Assembly: GCF_028640845.1 (NCBI RefSeq) | Contig: NC_080541.1 | Coordinates: forward strand, 162,055,502-162,119,501 | Reading direction: 5' to 3' | DNA length: 64,000 bases | DNA from: Ahaetulla prasina | Lineage: Eukaryota; Chordata; Lepidosauria; Squamata; Colubridae | Shown: positions 29,601 through 42,427 of the stretch, piece by piece | How the letters are laid out: every line of letters begins with the position of its first letter | Position numbering within the stretch: position 1 is the first letter of the stretch | Notes under the pieces: generated by a model | Told to the model about the DNA's origin: nothing | The model's input: the letters and a program-made list of their open reading frames with translations, nothing else | The model's database searches: none | Program-made: the position numbers and the translations under genes

Positions 29601-32600
29601 ATTGTCAAAGTAATAAACTAAGCACACACATAAATTAAGCAGTGAGTGAGTTTAGCAACAGGGCAAGGCAGTTGATCATTTCCTTGCCTGCAACAATGAA
29701 TAATTCAACAAATAATTTTTAAAAATAATATGGTGAATTGTCATCTGGTACGAATGATCTCTATGTTTACTATCTTCTTTTAGTTTTTAGACAACGGTTC
29801 TATTCTTGATAGAAAAAAATATTTGTTGCTCAGGGTAGAACTGTGGGGTCCTTGGTGCAGTCAATTGGTTGTTTTCTTGCAGACGTGTCATTGCCAAACG
29901 ATGGTTAATATGATGATGTTACCTGGTTTGGTAATGAAATGTCTGCAAGAAAACATTCAGGCTCGGAGAGCACCAAGAACAAATAACGATCACCTATTTT
30001 TTTCTCTTTTTTTCTCATTTCTTCCCTTCTGAAGGAAAAAGGTGGCCACCTTTCATAAAATGAGAGCTTCTTCTACCTCTGAATTTGGATTCAAAGTTTT
30101 AACATACCAAGCTGTATTTAATATATTAAGATCAATACAGAAGCAAAAATTTTCTGCAATGCAATCTATGCTAAATCAGACTTTTTTTTCATAGTAATAG
30201 TTATGATAGAAGTACATGGAGGAAAAGCGAGATAAATGACCCAGAATATTCTTCTTAAAGTTAAAAGCATCTGAAGGATTTGGAGCTTGAACGATACATA
30301 ATTTCCTCCGGTGGAAGACACATCCCCAGTCTCTTCCAAACTTATAAATTCTGCAGTCTGTATTTTGCATTCTTCTGCCAATATTCTGAGACAGCATGTA
30401 AACACTCTATAGAAACATATAAAGCACATCAGTATTACTCCCTTTCAAAGAAAGTAAATATTTCTTCTATGTCCCAGCAACGTGGCAAGCCATAACGGAA
30501 ATAACACAACCAAAGCCCATATCTGGTTAGCAATGGAAAACCTAGAACTCATTTCCAGGTAACTTCACAGCTAGGCTATGGGTAAAGCATCTGTGTCATT
30601 CAAATGAAACCACAATCTATATCCATGATGGCGAACCTATGGCATGCACAGCCATATCGGTGGGCACATGAGCTCAGCTCCAGTGCACATGTGTGTGCCA
30701 GCCAGCTGATTTTCAGGTCCTCTGAGCCCACCAGAAGTAGGGAAACAGGCTGTTTCCTGGGGGAGTGCGGAAGGTCCATTTTTTGCTTTCCCCAGGCTCC
30801 TAAAGAGGCAAAAATGGCCTTCCCTACCCCCCCAGAGGCCTTCCGGAGGCTGGAAACAGCCCGTTTGCCAACTTCCGGTGGGACTGGAAGGCCTGTTTTT
30901 TGCTCTCCTCAGGCTTTGGAGCCTCTCTAGGAACCTGGGGAGGGCGAAAACAGCCTCCCCACCCCCGGGAGGCCAGAAATGGCAATTTGCCAACTTCTGG
31001 TGGGACCGGAAGTACGCAAATGGGCCATTTCTGGCCTCCTGAGGGCCTCCAAAGGAGTGGGGAAGGCCATTTTCACCATCCCCAGGCTCCTAGAGAGCTC
31101 TAGAGTCTGGGGAGAGCAAAAAACAGGCCTATCGGGCCTACCATGCCATTGCATGCCAAAAGCAGGGGAGCACAGGGGGATCGTGCATGCATGTGGGGGG
31201 TGGGGCGCATATTATTATAGGTGTGGGCATACATGTGGTGACCCCCCTGTACTACCCCCACTTTTGGCATGCAATGGGAAAAAGGTTAGCCCTCACTGGT
31301 CTATATGATATATTGCCCTAATTTATAGTATAGTCAATAATAAGTGCCAAATCTGGATTCATGGATGTTCCACATTCTCAGTATCAAATATCACTAATTT
31401 AATATTGATAATTGAACTTTTTTTGCACTACATTGGAAAAAAGGTTTGTGATGCTGCAAATTATTGTTTCCATCTTTCAATAATTAGGGAAAAATTAGAC
31501 CATGAAGGCAATTCATAACCAAAGAGAGATTCCAAGTGTATCTCACATAAGTCACTAGTTATATTAAAGCATATAAATTACTGCAGTGAAGGAGCTAAAA
31601 ACAATATAGAGAAATAGAACATATTGTGTGCTAATAATGACCATGTTATTGCCAGTGTTGTTGAAATTGAATCTGGAAAATGAATATGTGAAATGGTGTA
31701 TGATTCAGTGGGCTAGAATTTTGGTAGTAACATAATGCTTGAGTACTGGGGAAAATGTGGACAAATGATTTAAAATTTAAACTAAATTATAATTTGCAAA
31801 AATTATTTGTTACAAAATGATACATATACAGTAACACCTGGCAAATTTTCAAAGATGTATAAAGGTATCAAATATATGTTGGAAATGTAATTTTAAGGGT
31901 ACATTCATGGGTGAAATACTACCCAGTGGTGAAATCCAAAAATTTTCCCTACTGTTTCTATGGGCGTGGCTTGGGCATGGCTTGGTGGTCATGTGACCAG
32001 GTTGGCATGGCCAACTTGACGTCACTCACATCACTCACTGTTAGAGCCAGGAGCTGCACATTCTGAAGCACATTCTGCTCTTCTGAAGCCTCCAATGCTT
32101 TGAGTTTCCCCCTGCCATCTGGCTTGACTGCCCAAGCAAACCTCAGAGCCTTCTCTTGACCAGCTCTCCAGCCCAGAGGGCCATGCGTCCTCCCCCCACC
32201 AATCCTCTGTACAAACCGCCCAATCCGTTTCTGCAAAGGCAGAGCCCCCACCTGCAGGGTGATCCAAAGAGGGACGGGGATGTTTCAGAAAAGACCGCCT
32301 TCCATCCGGGCCTGCATGCCTCCCAGGCCAGCTCCGCAGGGCTTGGGGCTCCGAAGCAGCCCACTGGTTTCCCAACTGGCCACCTGTCTGCTCTCTTTGC
32401 CATTCCACTCCAGGAACTCGGCCTGCGGAGTCCAGCGCTCTGGGGCAAGGAGGCTCGGTCGCAGCAGCGCTTCCCGCCAGCGAGGAAATCCTGCTTTCTA
32501 GTGAATCTAAATCACGTGGCATTGCTGTTTCCCCCCCCCGTTCTACTTACCTTCTTAAGCCTCCTTTTCCATGCTGCTCGATAGTGCCTGCGGTGCACAT

Positions 32601-33810
32601 GCACATGAAGCGTGCATTTGTCACACAATGCACATGCATGCAAAGCATGCATGCATGCATGCACCGCGCATTTGGCACACACCACACATGCGCGGGCAGC
32701 GAACCAGTGGCAAACCTCGGAGGAGTTCACCACTGGGCACATTGTATCATCTTTAGTGGACTTATGCTGAAGAAAAGAAATATTGGGAACGGATCCATTT
32801 TATAATACAGAAGATCTTTAAAATGAACATAAAATTGAAAGCTGAAGTTCTTCTTTTAGGGTTATTGGATAAGGAGTTGGAAAAATTCTGGAACTTCATT
32901 GTTTTTTATAGCGAGAATTCTTTATGCACAGTAACAGAAATGCATGTTAATCCCCACAATAGAATAGATGGAAAAAGTGATGGGAACTAGCAGAGAGGGC
33001 AAAATTGACTGTTTTAATTAGGGAAAAGAATACATACAGCTTTGTTTCTACCTGGAAACCACATCTGGACTTTGTATTCAAGTAAAAAGAAATTAAATCT
33101 TGACTTTGGGTTTCTGTTGATTAAGTTAGTTTGTTATTGAAATAACTAGTACTTGCTAAATTGGTAAAGTAAAAGTAAAAAGAGGCTACAATTCTATTTT
33201 ATATTTTACTGTGCTGAAAGAATTTGGAAATCAAAGTTTTCTTTTTTCTTTCTTTCTCCTTTTACCCTATACTTCTCTTTCTTGTCATTCTCCTTTCCAA
33301 TTTCTATACTATCTTTATTTTCATTTGTATTTTAGGATAATTCTAATGATTTTTTTAAGAGAAATAGAACAAACAAATACTCAATGACAATGATATTTTA
33401 TTTTGTCTTTTCAAGTATCTTCACAATTACTATACCGTAAACCAGTTTACATGGATTTAGAATGCATTGCTGCTCAATGCAAAGAGAAAGTGTCATTTGG
33501 AACTTTAAAAAATAAAAGTAAAACATATTGAGAACTTTAAAAAATAAAGTTATAAATTCATATTTTTGGACCACACTTCTTATAAACGAAGTGTAGGGGG
33601 GAAAATACTCTGGTTAAAGTTTGTGCTTTTATTCTTCCACTGGCTGCTATTTTTCTCTAAATTCCCAAGAGAATTCAGATGCAATTCTCAATATCTTACT
33701 TCTTTCAAAAAATTAACTAAAGATATTACATTAAGATCAATTTATTTTAGAAATCAAGAAAAAGCAATATTTCTGGGGGAAAATAAAATGATTGTAAAAT
33801 CTGGGGAGAA

Positions 33811-33878
<68 letters not shown>

Positions 33879-36800
33879 CCAGACAGACAGACAGACAGAC
33901 TCTCAAAGTGAATCAATTCTCATATGAATCAACATTCACTAGGTTTATAGTAAGGATTTTGGATTCTCAAATCTGTCCATTCCTCCAAAGTTAATATATT
34001 TTGATGTATGTGGGAATCCTTATAATTGGTTCCTGAATATTTATGCTTTTTTCCTTTATCTTACAGAGGGCATACAAGGCCAACGATGGTAGTTGGCCAT
34101 GTATTCCCAGGTTTCCTTGGAGAATCTATTTGAAGAAGCACAAGGAAGGGAAGCTCATTTTATTTAAATGAGAGAACTTTCTTCTCATTCTGAACAATAC
34201 AGCCAATGAAACCACAAATATTGCATTCTCCAGTGTTGTGAGTTTTCAATTTTTGATATTTTAATAGCCAACTCTACATTCCAGAATAAGCCTTCTGAGT
34301 TCAGCATGCCTGGACTCTTGGCCACGATTAAAACCAATCATGCCTTAGGCTGATACATAAACACTGCAAAAATACACAAATGATGCATGCATATGCCTTT
34401 TCCTCCTGTGGATTTTAAAGCAGAAAGCTTTTTGATATAGTGTTTCTAATGAAAACACATATATTCCCAATAGGGAACATAATACTCAGGCCAGACCAGA
34501 TCACATAAAATAATTATTTCTGTATTCCATTCAGTAAAACTAAGAACTAAGTCAACAAAATATTTTGCTATTCAGAAGACTGTGGAATACAAAATAACAT
34601 TTTTAAAGATTTCAAAGAGGCTGCATGATAATACAACTACAATTTTAACAGAAGAATCGGATGACAATACAAAGCACTCTACAATATTGATTGTTATTCC
34701 AATTGCTATTCCTGCTTTAAGTCTTAAAAAGATATTACTGAAGTGGTGTGTTCATAGAAGGTATCTTTCACCTGCCGAAAAATAAACATGCCACTTTACA
34801 AAATAACAGAGTAGAGAGGATGGAATGTTAACAGTTTACTTTTTATGTTTGAAATATAGGTCTGGTTCCAGAGTTCTTAAATGCCATGATACTATGATTT
34901 CATAACACTATACAATGAATTTGTGTTATATATCATCTCCAAATAAAATGAATAATTTTATTGGGTTAGGTATGGACTATAAACTTTTCATAAGTACAGT
35001 TTAATTTATTAAATAAAATGATATAATGTTATAATTTTATAAAATAGAACTGTTCCGTGGACAATATTCCTGAAATGCAATAACATTTAAAACCATATTT
35101 TCAGAGGGAGAATAGACTTGCTTACTGAATAATTACTGAAATCTTTAAATTTATTTTGAAGACAGAAGTTCTCATTCACTCCGGGGGAAAAAAGATTTTC
35201 CTTGCCTTAAATCAACTGTTTTTAAACTGTTCTTAAAATGTAGAAGACAGGTAAGAAACTATATTTTGTTTTTAGTACTCTGTTTTCCATGTCAGCCCTT
35301 TTTATCCTTTCAGCTTGGTACTTGGCGCAATAAAACTGCAGGTACCCTTACCAGAAGTCAAAAAGTTACAGTGGAGTAAGATCCTGGAGGTAAAAACCTC
35401 ACAAATTTTAACTTGGATTTTGATTATACTTACAATGCATGCAATAGATTAACTGTAAAGTCTTCATTCAAATATGGTGACTTAGTAGATAATTTCACAA
35501 TACAAAACAATTCTTCTGTGGTTTCATTAGTCCAAAACTGCAGATTCCAAACTGAATCTAAATAGAAAGTTTTTTTAAAAAAAATAGAATAAAAGAACAT
35601 CCTTGTAATTCTGAACTCTAGGCAATAATTTATCATGCCCTCATTGATGGACCTATAACTGTAAAAATTAAATTACATTATATCAAATCATTTTTGCAAA
35701 TACAAAAATGGTGGTGTTTGTGTCATGAAGTAATATTTTATCATCCCCCACTTCTCCCCCATCTCTTGGATAACTCCATACAACTGCTACTGGTATTATG
35801 CTTATTTATTTATCCCTTCAATAATACCTATAGGCAAGACTGGGCTATCCAATTTCTCAATTGACACTGACTTTAATTCCATTCAAGCAGCAGTCAAAAT
35901 TCCGTTGCTGATGAGAGACGACTTCCGGTATCCAGTGGCAACGGACGTCTGGAAGGTTTCTCCTGCCTCCAGCGCCCGAATCCGGCCGCCGCCGAGGCCC
36001 TCAGGGGCCAGGTGTTCCGAAAAGGACACCTGCCGTACGGACGGCTCGCCAGGGGTCTCCCAGCCGACATACAGGACTGTGGGGACCGATGCTGGCGCGT
36101 CCTAGGCTTGGCGGGGTTCGGAGGCCACAGGCCGCGGCCATTATTTTGGTCGTCGCCTGGGGCGGTGTGGCCCGTGACACCGGGCATTGGATTTATAACT
36201 GCAGCAGCCTGGTGGTGAACAGGGCACGGAGAAGAATTGAGGAGGAGAAGGAAGGGAATATCGGTGGCGTGGTGGAGTGCTCCGGAGTGCGGGGGGGTTT
36301 TCTCTCCCCTGCGGTTGGAAGGAGCACGAGTTATTTTGGAGAGAGGAGAACTTAAAATAAGAAGATTACCGGTTTTGTGGAGCTCTGGAGAGAAGAGGTG
36401 ATGGAGAAATTTAGGAGGGAAGGTTTGAGGCCCCCCCTCCTTCTGGGGAACAGTGGTGGCGTCCAGCTTCCGCCTTCACTATGAGAATTTTGATGACATC
36501 ACTTCCCTTCCGTTTCCTGGTTGTCTAACTGTACTCTGGACCCGTTGCTGCTGGGGGTGCCCCCTGGGGGATCCGGAGGAAATTACAAGGATACTGTGCT
36601 TGCCTGAGGATTTTGATTCTTTTTTTTCAAATGGCAAAGGTCAGAGACCAACTGCTGGAGAGATGGAGAATTCTGGAAAAGTTATCCAATATGGACAAGA
36701 AACTGGATGATTTGCAAAGAGGCCAAACGGAAATAAGAGAAGAAATTGTGACTATCCAAAAGGATTTAAAGGATACTCAACAAGTCTCAGCAGAAAACAA

Positions 36801-39800
36801 GCAGAAAGTGGAAGGTCTGGAGGGTGAAATGCGGGCAGTGCAGAAAAGAGAGGAGACGACAGGCAATGCTGTGCTTGGACTACAGATGGATAAAATGTCT
36901 TATTTCCTTAGGTTTCAAAATTTGGAAGAAGTGGACCAAGAAGACTTGAGAGATGTTGTGACTAAATTGTTGGGAGAATTTCTTGGGAGAAGTGTTGATT
37001 TCATGAATTGGGATGTGGATCGAGTTTATAGAGTTAATTAGCAATATGCACGCACGCATGCAGTTCCCAGAGAGGTTCATGTCAAATTTGTGAGAAGAGG
37101 CGAGATGAAATTCTTAGAAAACATAGGAGTGGGGCACTGATTTACAGGGGCAGGAGATAGCCATTCTGAGGCAGATTCCCAGACAGGTACGTGAAAAAGA
37201 AAGAAATATTATTTTTGTCAAGCAAATTGTACCAGAAGGAGTGGGCTTCAGATGGCTGATGCCAGAGGGATTGATGATTTTCCGGGAGGGCATTACGAAA
37301 AAATCAGTACAATTGCGGAGGCTACGGCCTATGTGGAGGAACACAAAGCCTTCCTGGAATCAGATGACCCAGGAATTGAAGAAGGGAGGTTATAGATCAT
37401 GGGGCTGAGCGGCTGCCGCTGTTGCGGCCCTGGAGTTGGGTCAGGCTGAACCCAGAGTTCTGAGATCCAAAACTAGGAAGTGATAAAGATATTTGGGATT
37501 GTGTTGGTTTTCCTTATTCTCTTTTGTACGATATTCTGTTTATTCTTGACTCTTCTTTATTACGTATTTAAAATTTGCAAACTTTGCTACTTCGTGTCAC
37601 CTGCTTGCCTTATGGCTGTTGTATGTGTTAAAAAATTTGAGTAAAATTCTTATTTTAGATAAGAAAAATGAAAATTTACCATACCTGATATGTATTTGTA
37701 TAAACCTTTTTTGACTAATAAAAACTTTTTGAACAAAAAAAAAAAAAAAAAAAAAAATTCCGTTGCTGAAAATATTTTTTTTTAAAGCTATAGTAATTTG
37801 TTTTAATTTGGTCACTGTTTTATTCATGATCTATTTTACTGTATACAATTTGATTTATCTACTGTATATTCTTTGCTTATATTTTCATTGTACAGCAGCT
37901 ATAACCCTTTAAAATAATCTCAGTAATAATTAAAAGCACATTTTCCAAGCACACCTATCTGCTGAAGTGTTGAACCAACAATTCTTGAAGAAATAAGTGC
38001 TTTGGCTTCCATTTCTGCAGTGTACGCAAAACAATTCATATATGTATCACTCCAGTGGCAACATGAGAAATTATCTCCAGCTACCAATACAGTAGCATTG
38101 TCTCCAATTGTACCATGCACATCCTGCCAAGTAGGACCATCCTCTGTCATTCTAAGTGGTATACAGGGCATTTCAAAGCTCTGTGATGGAATCTGATATA
38201 CCATGCAATGAGAAATGACCATTTGAAAGAAATCTAAAGAGAGAGAGAAAAAAAGAAGAGTTTGAATATTTTAAATAAGGAAAACCTAAATCTCTATTGT
38301 TAGTAAAGGAAAGCTTAGGTATACTTATAAGTTTATATATCTTTAATTGATATATATCAGAGGTGGGTTTCAGCAGGTTCTGACCAGTTCTGGAGAATAT
38401 TTTGAATAGTTTGGAGAACCAGTAGTAAAAATTCTGACTGGCCCTGCCCCATCTATTCTCTGCCTCCCAAGTCCCAGCTGATTGGGAGGAAATCCCAAGC
38501 CACGCCCACCAATAGACACCCACCAAGCCATGCCACACCCACCAAGCCACACCCACAGAACCGGTAGTAAAAAAATTTGAAACCCACCACTGATATATAT
38601 TATGTTACATTAATCAATAGAATTTGATTGCAGCAATTTTTAATATCAACAATGTTTTGAAAGACAAATGTATATACAAATAGCGAAATAACATTAATTG
38701 TCACACAGTTTCTTATCTGTTGCAATTCTTAAACTACCTTTGGTGGCTTAAATAAACTGAAATCTGTGGACCAAATCTATAACCATTTTAGTAAGATGAG
38801 CTGGTATAATCCTAATAACTATTCAAAATGGCTTAATGTGCCATTCTAACGTTCTTTTAGTATTGTACAGGGTGCAGATCTTGCCTGCCGTAAACAGACC
38901 TTACAGGATATCTCTGGGTTAAGAGAGGGTTCCATTCCTGTCTGTCCTTAACTAAAAATTATGTATATGAATTGATTGCCTATTACTAAAAATGGTGGAT
39001 GGTGTTTTTTGTTTCATGAATCACTGCTTCATGCAGCTTCAGCAGTTCATGAAAATATTATGCTTCAATATGAGGAGGGAGTTTTCCATCTGTAAGTACG
39101 AGTCATCCATAAGTTGGACATTCTTAATTTGGGGACTGCATCAATGGTGGATTGCTACCGGTTCGCACCGGTTCAGGAGAATCGGTAGTAAAAAAATTTA
39201 GTTGCTCACAGAACCGGTAGTAATAGATGGCTGGCCACGCCCCCGAACCAGTCGCCAGTTGCCAATCGCTCGCCCCGGCCGCCATGTTTTTTGCCGCCAG
39301 ATTCTTCACTCATGTGCATCCCATTTCCTTGCAAGTCTAATGGGATGCACATGCGCAAGGAACATGGCGGAGAAAGCAGCTTTCCAGCAGCAGCAGAAAA
39401 CTCCTGGCAACTTGCCTTCCTTGGCTTCCCGGTCAGCTTCCCTTCCTGACAGCCGCTGAGGAAGGTAAGCAGCTGAACAAAGAGGCGGTGGTGAGGGAGG
39501 AAGGCAGGAAAACAGGCCTGCCACAGAACCACTGGGAAGGGCGCATGGAAGGCAGGCAAGCATGTTGGGGCCCTCGGCCATCGGAAAGGCAGCTAGCAGC
39601 CTATTCCCTTCCCTGCGACCCTTCCATACTTGCCTGCTGTGGCAAAAGCCGCCCAGGAAAACTCCCTGGGAATTCTTGGATGACCCGCCACAGCTGCTGA
39701 TGCCTGCCACGGCGAAAAGCCATGCAAGAAAAGTACCCGGGATTCCCCTCAGCTGCTACTGCTGCCCCTGGCGCCGCCTCTGCCACTGCCATCACTGCCG

Positions 39801-40300
39801 CTGCAAAGTCCCCGGGAACCAGGATGCCCTGCTGTTACCACTGCCACTACTGTCACCGCCGCCGCTACCGTCACTGCCGCTGCTACCGCCGCCACTGCCA
39901 AGTACCCAGGAACCAGGATGTCCTGCCGCTGCCACCATGGCTTGCCGCAGCAAAAGCTGTGCAGCCTGAAATTCTCATTTCAGTTGCTGCTGCCGCCGCC
40001 ACCTGAAGCTCCCGTTTTGGCCCCCGCCTGAAGCTCCTGTTCTGGGTGCTTAATACTTTGTCTCAGGCCTCCTGGTCTCACTCTCTTAGACCAGGCATCT
40101 TCGAACTTGGCTCCTTTAAGACTTGTGGACCAGTCAACCCCCAGAGTTCCTCAGCCAGCTTTGCTGGCTGAGGAACTCTGGGAGTTGAAGTCCACAAGTC
40201 TTAAAGACTGAACTATCCTAGACTTTGAAGGAGGGAGGGAGAGGAGAGGGAGAGAGAGTGTAGGAAAGAAAGAGAGAAAAGGAAATAAAGAGAGAGACAA

Positions 40301-40382
<82 letters not shown>

Positions 40383-40455
40383 TGATTCATGGATATTTGA
40401 TTTGTGGCACAAAATATTGCAAAAGAGAAAGAAAAAGAGAAAGAAAGGGAGAGAA

Positions 40456-40487
<32 letters not shown>

Positions 40488-42244
40488 AAGAGAAAGAAAG
40501 GGAGAGACAAGAAAGAGATAAAGAAAGAAGAAAAGAGAAAAGGAAGGAGAGAGAGAGAGAAAGAAGAGGAAGGAAGGACCACAAACCCTGGCACTAGACG
40601 TGGTTTCAGAAGATGCTTTGAAACAGGACAGCAATCTAGGGCTGGAAGGGACCTTAGAAGCCATCTAATTCAACACCTTCCTCCAGCAGGAAACCTTACA
40701 TCTCTGGATTATTTTGGTACCTCTAACGGAGAGGAAAATTGCCAGAAAGGAGAAGGAGTTTACTAGGACAAGGCTGCCATGCAGAGGAAGGCAGAGATAG
40801 TCCTTGTCTTATGACCAGAATTGAGCCCAAAATTTTGGTTGCTAAGCAAGAGCGTTGTTAAGTGAGTTTCATGGCATTTTACTCAATCCATGATCTCTCC
40901 TGGCTCTAACAGTCATGTGCAAGTTAGGAAAGAACACCTGAAGTGTGTGTAATGTTCTAAATGTACAGCAGTTCATGAAAATATTATGCTTCAATATGAG
41001 GAGGGAGTTTTCCATCTGTAAGTACGAGTTATCCATAAGTTGGACATTCTTAATTTGGGGACTGCATCAATGGTGGATTGCTACCGGTTCGCACTGGTTC
41101 AGGAGAATCGGTAGTAAAAAAATTTAGTCGCTCACAGAACCGGTAGTAATAGATGGCTGGCCACGCCCCCGAACCAGTCGCCAGTTGCCAATCGCTCGCC
41201 CCGGCCGCCATGTTTTTTGCCGCCAGATTCTTCACTCATGTGCATCCCATTTCCTTGCAAGTCTAATGGGATGCACACGCGCAAGGAACATGGCGGAGAA
41301 AGCAGCTTTCCAGCAGCAGCAGAAAACTCCTGGCAACTTGCCTTCCTTGGCTTCCCGGTCAGCTTCCCTTCCTGACAGCCGCTGAGGAAGGTAAGCAGCT
41401 GAACAAAGAGGCGGTGGTGAGGGAGGAAGGCAGGAAAACAGGCCTGCCACAGAACCACTGGGAAGGGCGCATGGAAGGCAGGCAAGCATATTGGGGCCCT
41501 CGGCCATCGGAAAGGCAGCTAGCAGCCTATTCCCTTCCCTGCGACCCTTCCATACTTGCCTGCTGTGGCAAAAGCCGCCCAGGAAAACTCCCTGGGAATT
41601 CTTGGATGACCCGCCACAGCTGCTGATGCCTGCCATGGCGAAAAGCCATGCAAGAAAAGTACCCGGGATTCCCCTCAGCTGCTACTGCTGCCCCTGGCGC
41701 CGCCTCTGCCACTGCCATCACTGCCGCTGCAAAGTCCCCGGGAACCAGGATGCCCTGCTGTTACCACCGCCACTACTGTCACCGCCGCCGCTACCGTCAC
41801 CGCCGCTGCTACCGCCGCCACTGCCAAGTACCCAGGAACCAGGATGTCCTGCCGCTGCCGCCATGGCTTGCCGCAGCAAAAGCTGTGCAGCCTGAAATTC
41901 TCATTTCAGTTGCTGCTGCCGCCGCCGCCTGAAGCTCCCATTTTGGCCCCCACCTGAAGCTCCTGTTCTGGGTGCTTAATACTTTGTCTCAGGCCTCCTG
42001 GTCTCACTCTCTTAGACCAGGCATCTTCGAACTTGGCTCCTTTAAGACTTGTGGACCAGTCAACCCCCAGAGTTCCTCAGCCAGCTTTGCTGGCTGAGGA
42101 ACTCTGGGAGTTGAAGTCCACAAGTCTTAAAGGAGCCAAGTTTGCAGACCCCTATCCTAGACTTTGAAGGAGGGAGGGAGAGGGAGAGGGAGAGAGAGAG
42201 TGTAGGAAAGAAAGAGAGAAAAAGGGAAATAAAGAGAGAGACAA

Positions 42245-42326
<82 letters not shown>

Positions 42327-42395
42327 TCATGGATATTTGATTTGTGGCACAAAATAATGCAAAAGAGAAAGAAAAAGAGAAAGAAAGGGAGAAAA

Positions 42396-42427
<32 letters not shown>

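Noticed and set aside
30166..30495. Minus-strand open frames near LEPR exon 3-4 interval, first suspected as a missing LEPR exon
   Set aside because: The phases of exons 3 and 4 join directly, the sequence does not resemble LEPR, and no matching splice pair is needed. I do not recognise the peptide.
32031..32584. Open frames of 142 and 163 codons on opposite strands
   Set aside because: They lie inside the hAT-like element 31924-32735; frames exist on both strands because of high GC and show no recognised protein motif.
39206..39969. GC-rich open frames of 85-135 codons repeated at 41132-41895
   Set aside because: They overlap on several frames of a non-coding transposable element with CCG/CTG repeats; no domain signature, start context or splicing evidence.
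40151..40664. Overlapping long open frames of 120-150 codons on both strands
   Set aside because: They are translations of GAAA/AAAG arrays (SFFL, KERK repeats) and change with repeat number between the two duplicated copies.
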